64,000 bases of DNA from Thalassia testudinum. Taxonomy: Eukaryota; Streptophyta; Magnoliopsida; Alismatales; Hydrocharitaceae. Position 1 is the stretch's first letter. Each line of letters begins with the position of its first letter. Position numbers and translations under genes: made by a program. A model generated the notes under the pieces. It saw only the letters and a list, made by a program, of their open reading frames with translations. It did not search any database and was not told the DNA's origin. The stretch spans positions 17,118,501-17,182,500 of the forward strand of contig JAZHRO010000024.1 in assembly GCA_037157565.1 (NCBI GenBank). Direction: 5' to 3'. Positions 47,392 to 60,640 of this stretch are shown here, piece by piece.

Positions 47392-50261
47392 AAGATTTGC
47401 ACAAACAATGTTACGACAACAGGGTTCATGGTATTTAAAATTACGTATGGCAAACAATGGGCTAGTAGATGCGATAGGAGTTTGTAGGTGAGATAGGAAT
47501 AGGCTGAGAACTTTTTCAAAAGAGTTTCAAAATTCTCCACCCACGTAACAACACTATTTTTTCTATCACATCAACATCAATATTTACTAACATCATAATA
47601 TACCAACTCACATCAACTTTAATATATATTAAAATATATCTACTGTAATATAATATAACAACTCACACAATATTATAATATTAAAACATTACCCACTAAC
47701 ATAATATCACCATATCAATTATTACAAACCCTCTAACCAAATACTTTCCTCAACTTATCCCACTCCAATCCTACCACGCCATGCAACGACGATCCTTGAG
47801 GGTCAACGTTGAGGCCAAGTGGCCCTTGCCTATCACCTCTTGGTTCCTAAAGGTTGATATAAAAATCCCTTGGGTTTAGATCTAAGGAAAAACTTCCTAC
47901 GAAAAGGGGTAAAAATTTTGGAAACAAATTTGGCATAATTTCCCATATTTTTTTTACTTTTCTCAAATTTCTTGTACATGAAAAAAGACCTCAACATAAG
48001 ATGATAGTAATACAAGATGGGCATACCCGACCCATTCCACGAATACGAAAAAAACGACAGCGAGCACACCCCACGTAACATCACAACCACGAAAGAAATG
48101 TGAAAATGTATACTATTGCAAGCACACCCCGCCAATTAGTTATGTATATAGATATACACACACATACATGGCCATCACATAAATATTTACATCAATTCAT
48201 AGTACTCATATACAAGATAGAAAGATGAGAAGATGGGTCATGCAGGCTACGATGAGCTATGCATAATTATTTACATCATTTTCTTCTATTTACCAAGTTA
48301 CAGCTTTTCTTACCTGATTAACAAAGAGTGTGGAACCCAGAAAAAAGAAAATCACATCTTTCTTATCCCCTTCTCTGTCCCCGCCTATCACTTTATTACA
48401 CCTACATCCGGCAGGGCCAATAGGAAGTTTGTCTAATCCTGAAGGAGGGCACCCAAATGAATGAGGAGGTTCGACAAGCTATCATCAACAAGGAGCACAA
48501 TCTACTGCAAGAGGCCTCTAGTGAGCTCGATACGGAGTATGAGCAGTTGTACTCACTAGCACGATGCCAGTATGTGGGGGCAACCCACGACATGCAGGAA
48601 GTAATGCAACATCCTATCCTGAAAAAAAAAAGAAAAAACAAAAGCACAGTGTAAACGACGTGCATGGCTCAGTACGGCGTAAAAATGGTATGAGAGAAGG
48701 AAACTGTTGAATGAGATGTCTCAATAGGCAGGCATCCCCTCCAATAAATGAATTTTCGATCACCATACTGTCGTTCTCACTTGTCCTTTTCTCCCCCATC
48801 CCATCTGTCCACTATGGATTATATTCCCTTATTTCGCCTCGACTAGGCTGATGGTGACGAAACCTGCCGCCTTCGACCCCCCTTATCGCAGGATCCAGTC
48901 CTATGTTATCTCCCCAATTGGGGACCAATAACTACCCACGCCTAGTAACTAGTTATTATTGTCGTAACGACCAAAATCATCACTCTGTTATTATGGTACT
49001 TTCATTGTGAACCCAGGTGATTCATGATGCAAGAAACCTCTCCTCCCTCAAGAATCACCCACTGCTCCTCGTAACGAAAAGTTGTCAGGCTGGCAGCTTT
49101 CAACTTTAACATGCGTGGAGACACTCGACATACGCCTTAACCTCTTCAGCCCCGACATCCTATTACAGGAAAAAATTGAGTCCATGACATGATCAATTCG
49201 AAGTCGATTCGCCTATTATCCAATCTTCACCTCCGCGGCATCGAGAATCCTCCCCAATCGCCACGGGGTGCAAACCTAGGGTCCACTCCATTTGCCCCCA
49301 GTTACCTTCCACTGCAGGCCTCCTCGGGATCCAAGACCTCTTTCTCGAGGGGCCTACCTGTGGTCACTTTTGTCTTGACACAGGGCAACTTAGTGACCGT
49401 CGACACATTTTTGCTAGGGATTCAAAATGGCTAACCTATGCTTGCTCTCCGAGTTAGGACTACCACAACTCGTGCACCTAAGCCTGAGTCATCCAATTTC
49501 AATGGGATGCAACTCGCTACAAAAGGGCCTCGCCTCCCTCCACATTTCAGAAGACTCGACCAAGTACTTCCTAGCACCCACATTTCGACTCCCGTAGGTG
49601 ACACGCACTGAGAATGTGTCTCATAAACACTTATATGTGCTTCAAGGGCCACATTTTATCGTTTGTTTCTAGCTAATGGGCTTCATCTACCATGATCATT
49701 CACATCGCATTAGGAAATTGAATATTTTTGTTTTCCATAGGAAATTCATCTATTTCAATTCACATTAAGAGCCTCAACTAAGCGTACAATTTCTAATTGT
49801 AGGGAGGTCATCAAGGCCCCGTGAACTTGAATCATTTTTGCACTTTGTTCTTATACATAAAGATGGTCTTCGTTTTGCTAACATTAATTATAAATCAAAA
49901 GGTAATCGAAGTAAATTTCAACATTGTATTATGTGTCAAAGTCCACCACAGATAAAAAAAGGAAATAATTGTGTGTCACGCACGTGGGGATTTTCACCAC
50001 GAAAACATGTTAATATATATATGTATATTTTGAACTTAGGGTTACCCGACAGTGGTTTGCAAGATCACAACTTCGCACATGCACGTGCGTAGCAACGCAT
50101 GCCACCCACCATAAGCTATCATGGCTCTTGAGGACGATCCCTTTGGGACTCCCGTGCAAACCTAATACCAATAAGACGGTGTGTGTACATGTACAACTAG
50201 TGGCAGGAAGATCCATCATCATGCATAGTAAATTTAGGGCACTATGTATATAGTATGAGAC
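47392..50261. other. Intergenic DNA, no recognised gene
   Basis: A small plus-strand frame at 48457-48654 (MNEEVRQAIINKEHNLLQEA...) has a normal amino-acid mix but matches nothing I know and ends in a lysine run from an A-rich tract. The 48800-49650 part is GC-moderate and may be old LTR sequence. Confidence 0.35.
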
Positions 50262-51035
50262 TGTCACGCCCCCTCATTGGCATGCACCGATATAAATAAA
50301 ATATAAAATATGCAATTAAGTGGGTAGGACTGCCAGACCTTCCCCGCGAGTCTTCTCTCACCCGTTTCATGCGAGGCTTCACGCCGGCTTTAAACCTCAA
50401 CTGGCCTGCGACCAGAGCATCCGCGACACGTCACAAGGTTTCGACACCATTACACGTATATGTATAAATCTTGGAGAACAGGAATGAAAATAAAAGAGGG
50501 GGAGTAGCGGTGACCCACCACGCTTTCACTGTGCGCGACTGTGGCCCGCCTCGCTCCAAATCGACGCAATGGCCGCACAGCCGAAGGGGGAGGACGACGG
50601 CGTCGAGCTGCGGCTGCTGCCGCCGATCTGGAGGGCTGGAGGGTTGGCGCAAGGGCAAGGGCGGAAGCCCAAGCTCCCCTCGCAAGCGCGCGAGACGTGG
50701 CTGAAGAGGCGGAGACTTCGACGCGTCGACTGGCGGCCGTCGTGAGCTCTGGCGGGTCGAGGGAGGGTGTAGCGTCGCCGTCGTGAGCTCTGGCAGGCGG
50801 AGTGAGTGGTTGGGAGAGAGAGCGACAAGGAGCGAGAGGGAGGGGGATCAAGGGAGAGTCGTAGGGGGAAAAGAAAAATAGAGAGATTTAAGGAGAGAAG
50901 GAAATGCCGAGAGATTGAGAGGGAGAGGGAGAGGGAGTGGGAGTGACAGATCGAGGGGACGAGGGGATGACGTTGGGGGAAGGTCGGTGGGAGTGTAATC
51001 TTAGAAGGAGGGATGTAGGTGGATTTATACACTAA
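50262..51035 (-). mobile_element. Possible decayed LTR element with CT-rich leader
   Basis: Opens TGTCACGCCCCC, the complement of a common gypsy LTR end. On the minus strand 50500-51030 is a CT-rich leader (TCTCCCTCTCCCTC) followed by a GC-rich region with Arg/Ser/Pro frames but no domain. No partner LTR or TSD was found. Confidence 0.25.
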
Positions 51036-52720
51036 GGCCGGAGGGTAAATTCAGAGGGATAAATTTTGTGAGGTAAGGGATAGTGAAAAAAGTGAGGGAT
51101 ACATAAGTTTTGTTATTTGGTTAGACATAGGATGTTGGGAAGGGATAAAGATGAATTATCCTTTATTTAGTGTTTGGGGGGAAACATATGAATGGAGGAT
51201 AAATTGGTTGTTAGGTAGTTTCATACGATGAGAAGGTTGTTGGAAAGTATTATTTTTAACTTTTTTGTCCTAGGGTTAGGTATGCTATTAACAAAAAAAA
51301 AAATAATGAAATATTTTATGAAGATGCTAAACTTATGCAATGACAACATGAGTATCCAAAAACAATTTGAAAGAAGTGGACCCATTGATGGAGCAAGAAT
51401 AAAAGATGTTACGAATATATCATGACAAGATATGGACAACTCTTGTTTAAAGAAAGGGAGGAAGATGTTTACCTTCGAAGGAAGCAAACGAAGGAAATCT
51501 ATGGAAAGAGTCATAAGAATACAATTGCATTTAAAGTGGAAGGAATCGTATTTCATATACAATGAATGTACAGACAATTAAGCTAGGGAAGAAAGTAGAC
51601 ATACATTATCCAATAGTGGAAAAATGGAAGCTAGAATTTATATATCGCAGCGAAGTAAGTACATCAATATAGAGTTACATCTAAATGGGAAACAAAAGTA
51701 ACAATTACAGAGAACAGAAAGGTAGAGACCCAACATTCCTCAACTATTGTCAAATATAAAACTTTTGATATCCAATTTTCTAACCAAATACAGATGCAAT
51801 AATCCATTTCATTTGCACCCTTTATTTATAGCATGCGATTGTTTGAGGAAATCAGTGGTCCAACGTGGATCTCCCATTACGCAAATCAACTAAAGCAAGT
51901 GGTATCCCTTGTAGTAAAAGTCACCAGTATTATGAGGTAAGACAATACAAGATATAAATGCAACAGAGAAAGCCATTCATAGGATCCAATCTTATATTCA
52001 AAGATGAAATATACGACAAGAAATAACTAACCTTCGGGCACGACGGATTGAGTGAATTGAGACAACCTCCTCCCACAAGTCACTTAATAATCGACGTAAA
52101 ATAGCTAATTACAAAATCATCTAAAATGAAAGTTCAAAGACCCTTCAAGAAGAAACATATATTTCTCTACTCAACGTAATTTCTCTAACTTTCTCATTCC
52201 CCTCCAAAATCTATATTTAAGCAATTAATTTTTTCTATTTATTTTTTTAAGCCATGACGGTCTAAACTTATAAAAAAATCACTAATCAACAAATGTTAAG
52301 TCATGAACATGTCATACAAAGTACATAATAGTTTAAAGGAACTAAAACAAATATAAACAGTTATTTTCTCAAATTTATACCTTTCAACCATTGGAAAGAG
52401 CATTTCCCTTCTTTCAATTCCCAACAAGAGCAAGAATAACAACATCATCAAAGGGCAAAGCAATCTCTATAATAAATGTATTATTTATGATTTTCAATTA
52501 TACCTTGCTGCTTTATCTATCTATGCTTCGTATCAGTTTTTCATTATTTGAGGAGCATTTGTCTTGTTTTAATTTGAACTTTTACCGGTATGTTGAAGAT
52601 TCATAGCAGTCACTTATCATATATACAAAGCTTCATTCAACGTGTACCATGTTTCCTATAATTCAGAAGAAAGACACCAAAGGAAGTTGTATAATAGAGG
52701 AAGATTGCTCCTAGCTTGAT
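51036..52720. other. AT-rich spacer, nothing recognised
   Basis: No supported gene. Short frames on both strands show no recognisable domain. Confidence 0.4.
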
Positions 52721-52857
52721 ACCCTATTGCCACCAATGGAAGCTCAGCACTGCTTGATTGGGCACTCAATTTAATGGCTGATGTTCCACATTATGAGGAC
52801 ACCAACAAAATGAATGCATGTAGTATTGCTATGATTTTTGCTTCCAATATGACTAAG
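52721..52857 (+). pseudogene. RopGAP (RhoGAP-domain) exon fragment
   Basis: One exon-sized piece of a plant Rop GTPase-activating protein, a family that switches off Rop small GTPases. It reads TLLPPMEAQ, then after a one-base shift near 52748 LLDWALNLMADV, then NKMNACSIAMIFASNMTK. These match the C-terminal RhoGAP motif (LLPPTEA-LLDWA-NLMADV...NKMNARN-AMVFAPNMT). It ends at AAG followed by GTTTGC, a plausible donor site. CRIB domain, arginine finger and other exons were not found nearby. It may be a captured or decayed fragment. Confidence 0.62.
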
Positions 52858-54908
52858 GTTTGCTCGATGGTGTACCATTTTTTCAGTTTACATGCATATA
52901 AACTACCTCGGTCATACAGTCTGTGCAAGTGAGAAACAAGATTACAATAGATAGAACATGACTACATTGATGTGAGTCAACAGATAGAACATGCTGCAGA
53001 TAGAAACAAGATGTAAGTCAACAAATTGCAACAGAAACAAGTGAGGTCAACAAGCTAGAACCCAGAAGCCCAATTTAGTTACACTATCAACAAAAAAAAA
53101 TTGAGTGTAAGGAGGATACATTAGATGTCAAAAGAAAACAACTGCAACATCATCCTGTAAGAATCAACAAATGAAGTTGTCTAACAAAGGAAGTTGTATA
53201 ACAGAATAGTCAAGTACTAACTTAGGTTTAAAATACATACCAACAAAAATAAAATACATACCAAACAAAAATACAAGTTTACCACCTTGTATAAAAGTTA
53301 ACCCAACAAAATGCAACCCCTCTCTCCAACTAGACCTGAATATCCAGCCTGATTGGAGTCAATTGGATTTATGAAGCTCTATCATTTGGTTCATTGCATT
53401 TTAACTGATTTGAACTACTGCACAAATCAGTATAAATCAAAACTAGAAAAAGACTGCTCTGTGGGTTTTCGAACCTCAAAAAGGAAATTAATAAAGCTAG
53501 TCCTCCCTTACATTCGTGTTACTGTCTCATTCCCCTCCTGTATCGATTTCTTACTCTACCTTGAGTGAACCACCAGCTAAGGATCATGGCTTCTAGTCCT
53601 AATTAATCAGGATGTCTAATATTGCATCTCGACAGTAAGGCTGCAAGCAGCATGCATGCAAAGTCTTCTCATGCATGCATGCATATTGAGCCAACCCACC
53701 ACAACCCCTCCCCCCCTCCCCCCTCCCAAAGAGCATCGTTTTAATAGCAGATTAGGATAGATCTCAAAAGTAGATCTAAGTGCTCAATATCCAACATAAT
53801 TTCAGATAAACTACATTACGTAATACAACTTGTCATTTTCACTCGTACGGAGAAAATATGATCTGTGTTCCCCCACCGAATTTTACTTGACACACTCCGA
53901 AACCTCAGATAGCTGATCCTCTTCTTCCCCTCACTCATAAATGAGGATCAACAAGATGAGGATGAGTGCTCGGCATTGGAGTTGAAGGGTCTTCTTATAG
54001 GCCCTTCTCCTCCTCACAGCACTACATTTCCTCCTCCATCTGCCACCACTAATGCTAGAGACATGAGAGCATCGCGAGTTTGCCATGAAGAGAGTAGAGC
54101 TCCATGATAGCAGGCAAAGAAACCCTCGTTAGACCCACGAGAATCCAGCACCCGATGGTCATAAACGGAACAACCCATCGATCGAGGGTTGCAAACGTCT
54201 TTATACCATGAGTGAAAGCTACACCTACCACCAGATGAGGAAGGACAGATCCCTTCACCCATAAGAAGCCAATGACCCAAAAGCTGATTATACGTCGAAA
54301 GAAGATGAGAGGATCGCAGGGAAAAAGCCAATCAAAGCCTCATGAAAACCTCGCGCTAGATGTCATGCTTCTACTGTCGAAAACCATCGAAAGGACTTGA
54401 AAAGGGACAACATCACCTTAGCCATGATCTTGATCGATCAACACTGACAAACATCAACAATGATTGTCTCTATTCCCCTCACAATCGCCAAATGCAATCT
54501 TCGTCGAAGCTCCTCGCTCGCAACACCATCACCTCCGTGATCGTTGTCAGCTCCGTGATGCCTAGGGTTCCAATTGTCGACACCTGGGGAGGGGGGGCGC
54601 ATGTTGACTCTTATCCCATGGTTTGAGTCCCTCCAACAGGTAAATCACACTTGGGATATTTGGGCACAAACACAAGTTAAAGGGCACAAAATTGAATTCC
54701 AAACTGGGCCTAAGATGGGAGGTGTTAAGCGTGCATAGCAGCAGCATAGGATCCTATATATAATATTTTACAGAGGGGACCCACATACATTTATATCCAA
54801 ACAGAAGATTCCCAAACAACCAAGAGGTTAGCACCCTTCCCTCCTTGTCATTTAAACTCACCCACAGTCACTGAACTATGCACATTCCCAAACAACAACA
54901 ACATCATC
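52858..54908. other. Spacer before the UGT pseudogene
   Basis: No recognised gene. A minus-strand frame at 54014-54331 (105 aa) shows no known domain and is probably chance. A TATA-like TATATATAAT at 54755-54764 lies about 150 bp before the pseudogene ATG and may be its old promoter. Confidence 0.4.
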
Positions 54909-57900
54909 ATGTGTTCCAAAGCTCAACCCCTCCATGTAGCCTTCCTCCCCCTCATGGCCCCGGGCCACATGCTCCCCACGCTTGACCTGTCCAAGCTCCT
55001 CGCCAGCCGTGGCGTCGCCGCCACCATCATCACCTCGCCCCTCAACGCCTCCCTTGTCCACACCTCGATCCAACAACCCCTCTCGTCTGGTCACCTTCTC
55101 CGCGTCCACCTCGTTTCCCCACCTCCTTCCTTCGGCGCCTGCGAGAACATGGCCCTCCTCCCCACCATGTCTGAGATGGTATCCTTCCTCGTGTCCCTTC
55201 CCCAGCTACAACCGCAGCTCGAGAAGGCATTCCTCCAGATTCAGCCGGACGCTATCATAGCCGACATGTTCTTCCCTTGGACGTCGGCCTTTGCAAGAGA
55301 TGTCCTTGGTGTGCCATGGTTCGTGTTCCATGCCACGAGTTCTTCTCTTTGTGCACCAGAGACAGCATGAACCGCCGCAGGCTAAGAGGGAAAGTTGTCC
55401 GGAGGGGGACGTGAGCTTCGTGCTACCGGGCCTTCCCCATCGAATCGAGCTTTTCAGGACTCAGGTGAACAGTTAAAATGGCAATATCCCTATTTTATTT
55501 GTGAGACTACTTAACCCATTGAGATAGGCTTATTCCACTGGTCAAGTCATCCTCCTCTATCTAATACAACGTAAAATAAATCATCAGCTATTTATCTGCA
55601 TGTCAAATAGTCATTAGTCAGTTAAAAAAGTTATGCCACGATATCTATTCTCGTTATCAAATAAGACCTAAAAAAGTGCTCTTCCTAGTCACCCACTTTA
55701 CACCGGACCTTGTCCTTAATTTTCTCAGATCTGATGGTAGGAAAAGATTGGATTGGAAATGAAGAATGAAATGGAGCTCCAAAACTCGAACCCCACGATT
55801 AATAATTCAAAGCGAACCATCTCATACTTTGGTTTACTTAAAATAGATCTTTTCCCTAGAATCCCTCCAGACAAACACGGGAGCTCACCGCGTTATCATT
55901 TATCAGGGAAGAGTTCTCCTCAGTCAAAAGGAAGGGATGACAGCAATCCGGATCTCCGTACTTTATTTCTTGAAAGAGAAGCATTTTATTAATAGGGGAA
56001 GAATCAGATGTAAAAGATGTAACCCAGAATGGAGAAGAGAGGAAAAGAAATCGATACGCCCTCTTAAGAGGAGAAAAGGTTACTCTTCGTAGCAGCAGGA
56101 AAACTCTCTCAAGATGTAGTCGAAACAAAATAGCAACAGAAAATAAGAAACAAAAATACAAGAGAAAAACAAAGAAAGCATCTCAGGTAGTCAAGAAAGC
56201 AGCAATTCAAAGCTCGTAGAAATGACAACGCTGTCAAGAAGTAATCCCGTCAATCTTCATAATCTGTATTAACGAGAAACCAATAACCATCGATGACTAA
56301 TAAGAATCGGATAACTCTCAATCATGATAAATACAGAGTCACACATGGTTCCAAGCAACAAAAAGAGACCTCCAACTCCCTCGTACACCTAACTAGGCTG
56401 AAGGAACATTGGCCATAGAAGCTCGCACCAACCACGACGACCACCACCAAGTGCATCACCACATAAGGCAAAGGCGGTCCCTCAACAAGCACCTCAACCA
56501 CGAGACGCAACGCTGGTAAGTGACCGATGAGTAGCATCGACAGACCCACCGACATGACGCCGGCAAGCAACGAGCAACGGTGAATCCACCTATGCAATGC
56601 TGGTGAACGACGCGGCGTAGCACGTGACAAAGCAGTGAGCTCAGTCGAGGGCAAGCAACGACAAGCTAACTGAGGTAAGGTGGCCATCGAGCATAAATCT
56701 AAAGGAAGGGAGACCGAGAGAAGGGGAGGAGGAGGGGCCCAACTGGTAATGGAGTGGCTGGTCAGGCCCCAAAGGAGCACTGGGGATTCGGAGTTCTTTG
56801 GGGGTGAACAGGGCGCGTGCTGCTGTGGATTGATCCAGCAATCCGGATCTACGAACCATTCACCGTATACATCCTACATTTTAACACCAGTAGAACTTAT
56901 AGGAATTTTTAATTCATCTTCATAGTCTAATCACACTATAAATTTCCTATAAGAATTAGTGGCATTTCGAAATGCACATCGATCGGAAGGATACGCATGA
57001 CATGTTACCTTCGACTGTTAAGATGAAAATGTTATTAATATTCTGCATATATTCCTTGGAAAGCACATGTAATACAAGCTGCAATCCCTCCCCGTGATCA
57101 ACAGGACAAACTCGGGCTGGCGGAGGGTGGTGGTGGCCGGGGTTTGTCGTGGGTGTGATCCCAAGGGAAAGTTTCGATGAGGTGAATGTGGTAAATATAA
57201 GATTTGATTTTACTACCTGATGCATGTGGAATGCTCTACCACTGAACTGACTTCTTTGATGTAAAGAAAAATCACTTTTCCTCTCCTAGAATATATGATA
57301 TATGTTAATTAATAATATTTGATTGTTATCCATGGCGTCACGGATTTGACAAATCCAAATACTATTTATCCCGTAAAATACTATTCATCCCGCAGATGAC
57401 CTCTACATACAAACAATCGTACAACACATCCACAAAAATAAAACCAAACAGAAGAGAGAGAGGGAGAGAGGTGGGAAAACATAAGTCATGCACAATCATT
57501 CCAACATCATTCCAGCACAGAAAATATACACGACGATATCAGGGGTGTACACAACATCAGAAAGGATCACATTTGTATAAAAGGCGATCCGCAACAGGTA
57601 GAAGCGAGAAAAGAAACAAAAAAAATAAATAAAATTATTTAATGTAATATTTCCCATTCCCATCTTCTTAAACAAAGAAAAAACGAAAAAAAAAAAAACG
57701 AAAAGAAAGAATAAGAAAAGTAATTAGGAGATGGCTCGCAGATTCACAAAGTATAGTTTCTTCCTAATCTTATATCCTTCGCGTTTACTGCTTAATCTTA
57801 TTTCCAAATAAATCATGTTTATGTAATCAACTTCTTTGCCAGGAAGAGGAATCTTTAAACTAGCAGAATAAGTCCATCATATATACCATCTTATTAGGAG

Positions 57901-58834
57901 TTCCGACCACCGTATAATTTCTGATAATTTAATTCTTTTTGAACTGAGATTGATGGTTCTTCTAGTAATCCTGATTCGCTTCAACGCAGGTGTTGGACCC
58001 AAGCAAAGTCCCATCCGAGTTGTTCCATTTGTTAACTGACAAGGTCCGCGAGTCCGAACTAGAGAGCCACGGAGTAATCACGAACAGCTTCTACGAGCTC
58101 GAGCCCGACTAGCCAGGTACTACATGGACCACACCGGAATCCGGACCTGGCTCGTGGGTCCTCTCTCCCTGTGCAACGTGGAAGACAAGGATCAATCAAC
58201 ACGTGGTGACCCCGAATACGCGGACGACGTGGGCATCCTCAAGTGGCTCGACTCGAGGCCACCTGATTCCGTGCTCTACATTTGCTTTGGTAGCCTGATA
58301 AAATTTGGCCCGACCCAATTGGGCGAGATAGTGGCCAGCCTTGAGTCGATGGACCACCCATTTATCTGGGTGGTTCCAAGCAATGATGGATCGAGTTCGT
58401 GGCTCGCGAATGGTCTAGAACAGAAGATATCGGAAGGGAGTGGGGTGATTATAAGCAAGAGGGCCTCACAAGTATCGATGTTAGGGCACGTGGCGGTGGA
58501 AGCTTTCATGACGCATTGTGGGTGGAACTCATGCTTGGAAGGGATTGTGGCAGGGATGCCCATGGTGACATGGCCACTTCTCATGGAGCAATTTTTCAAT
58601 GAGAGGTTGTTGGTAGATGTGTTGAGGGTAGGAGTAGGAGTGGGGAGTAGGTTTGACACCATGGGCGGCGACAAGGGAGTGGTAGCCTGTGAGGAGATTA
58701 CAAAAGCCGTGGAAAAGGTTATGAGCAGTGGGGATGACGCGAGGGAGATTAGAGAAAGAGTAAGGGAGATGAGCGAGAGGGCCAGGAAGGTGATAGAGGA
58801 AGGGGGTTCATCTTACAAGGATATGAGCCATTGA
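54909..58834 (+). pseudogene. UGT73-type glycosyltransferase pseudogene
   Basis: Paralogue of the gene at 36185. Exon 1 (54909-55464) keeps the catalytic His (APGH) and Asp (IADMFFPW). It loses frame near 55342 and again near 55385-55400, then ends in LPGLPHRIELFRTQ at CAG/GTGAAC. Exon 2 starts at 57990 (CGCAG/GTGTTG, VLDPSKVP), at the same phase-0 site as the intact gene. A lost base at EPD/TAG near 58113 shifts it again. The rest reads on from about 58124 to a premature TGA at 58832-58834 (MSH, then IEEL in frame beyond). In the PSPG box the first Trp is Arg (KRASQ for GWAPQ) and GG is EA, though HCGWNS and the final EQ remain. Loss of the box Trp predicts poor UDP-sugar binding even if frames were whole. 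Confidence 0.9.
55465..57989 (+). other. Intron of the UGT pseudogene, 2525 bp
   Basis: Contains unrecognised, probably repeat-derived DNA. Frames around 56322-56860 on the minus strand are rich in Leu/Pro/Ser and have no known domain. It is 5.9 kb shorter than the intron of the intact paralogue and has no family A LTR. Confidence 0.6.
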
Positions 58835-59533
58835 ATCGAGGAGTTGCAGGTTAGGGTATGAAATTGATGGTTGCGATCGAGTTCTAACTTGCAAGGTGAT
58901 TAGCTATCTTTTCCTCGCCAATGGTTTTATTTTGGTAGAAGATGTGGTATAGCTGTTTTGAGTTTTTGCAAGCTATAATATAGCTGTATTTGAATCGAGT
59001 CCCGTGTCTGGAGTGGGGTCCATGTTTAGGACCTTGTGGTTGAAGTTATGTTTAAGTTATTCGGGATCTGCATATGTGATTTTTGGCAATCTAATTGGCT
59101 TTTTATTTTTATCTGAATTATATTCTTATCTGTCGCAATTGCATGTTTTTTGAGCGAGGCGTCGGTCAACACCGACCTCTTTAATTGGGTCGGCTGTGAC
59201 CCACCGACTTTCACATCTACAAATAGACCCCATGGGTCATTTGTGATTTGTTGTGGTTTGGTGGCCTGAGAGACCAAGTGCATGTGTCTGGGCTGTGTGA
59301 GTCCGTCGGATAGTTTAATTAGTAAGTAGATTTACATCACTTAAGTGAAAATGATAAGCTTCTTTAAAAAAAAAAAGAAAAGTAAAAATGGTAAATCTTC
59401 AATTTAAATTCTATTTAATGGAAGGAGGTAGATTTATATATTATTTATTTCCCCATCTTGGATCAGCGTCTTCATCTTTTTAGGTGTTTGGGCTATGTGT
59501 GTGTCATGTGATTGAGAGGGGGTGGTGAGTAGA

Positions 59534-59713
59534 GTCATCGAGCTATGCAACATGGACGAGATCGAGATATCGACATGTGGCAACCTCGAACCTATTGCCT
59601 AGTTAGATGTCCTCGTGGGGCTCAACTCCAAGTCACTTGGCTCGGTATAGATTTCCTTCAGGAATGTGTCAAGTTTTGGCCTAGCCTAGCTACAGGAAAT
59701 TACATCCAACTCA
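59534..59713 (+). pseudogene. Third UGT relic, mid-protein fragment
   Basis: Reads ELCNMDEIEISTCGNLEPIA, stop, LDVLVGLNSKSLGSV, stop, ISFRNVSSFGLA, stop, LQEITSNS. It aligns with the intact UGT stretch SLCNVDEADLLTRGDPDTSG...[39 protein letters not shown]. There are three in-frame stops. No flanking UGT sequence was recognised. It is the oldest-looking copy of the cluster. Confidence 0.78.
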
Positions 59714-60414
59714 GTTTGGTTTGATTTGATTGAGTTGGATTAAGAATTATAATAGGTTGAGTGTTAAATTTAAGGTTTAACCAACCAATTCAATACAAGC
59801 TAATTTACAGACACATATTTATTATATGTACATATAAGAAACTTATTAATAGGATGATATTTAAGTAATGATTGAGATTATTTTGGTCTCTTACATAACC
59901 CATTGGAAGGATCCAAACAGTCCAAACCCTCCTATGTCTCCCTCCCATTCATCTCACACAGTCACCATCTCCTGTAAATTCCCTCACCTCTGGTCGAGCT
60001 CTCCCATCTCCTCAGTGATAGCAACACCCTCTCCTCCCCTTTGTCGCACTCTTCAAGTAATGTGCACCCTCCTCCCATCCCTCTACCCACCACTTGACCG
60101 ACCCCTCTCTTCCACATGGTCTTAGCACAATCATCATTTGACCCACAACTTGTTTACATATGATTTTAGATTTATTGTGCTTACAATGGATTTTTAAAAT
60201 TTTTCAATTACTTGTAAAATATGTATGTCTATTTACTTATTTACTTTATTATCTTCAATATCCTAAAAATTTAAATTTAAATATATATTATAAGCTTTTT
60301 TAAGTTTTTATGTACATCTATCAAATTTGTTGTTAGTCATACATTTATCTTTTTTCATTACTTTTAGATCATATATTTATTTTTTATTTTTTTTTATTTT
60401 TACCCTTTTTTTTT

Positions 60415-60640
60415 AACGGAGAACCCTCGTGGTGACTCACACAACCCTTCCAAGGTAAACTCCGGGGGTCCCGTCCCACCCACCCACAGGTGGGTGTCGG
60501 ATGGAGTAATCTACAAGGCAAAACCACCACCTGAGCCTTATGAACATGTGGGTAAGAGTTGAGTTTCGAACCCACGCATCTCGCTTGAGGAAAGTCTTAT
60601 AAAGATAGGGGAACCCAATTGAGATACCCCTAACACCCAT
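60415..60640 (-). mobile_element. tRNA-related SINE, copy 1
   Basis: On the minus strand it begins TGGGTGTTAGGGGTATCTC, carries a B-box-like GGGTTCGAAACTC, and ends GGTTCTCCGTT followed by an A run (T run 60402-60414 in plus). Length of about 226 bp fits a plant SINE. Confidence 0.6.

Noticed and set aside
54014..54331. Minus-strand frame of 105 codons
   Set aside because: It has a normal mix of residues but no motif, no splice context and no sign of conservation that I can read.
56322..56780. Minus-strand frame of 152 codons in the UGT pseudogene intron
   Set aside because: Composition is biased to Leu/Val/Pro with no recognisable motif; the frame is likely chance.
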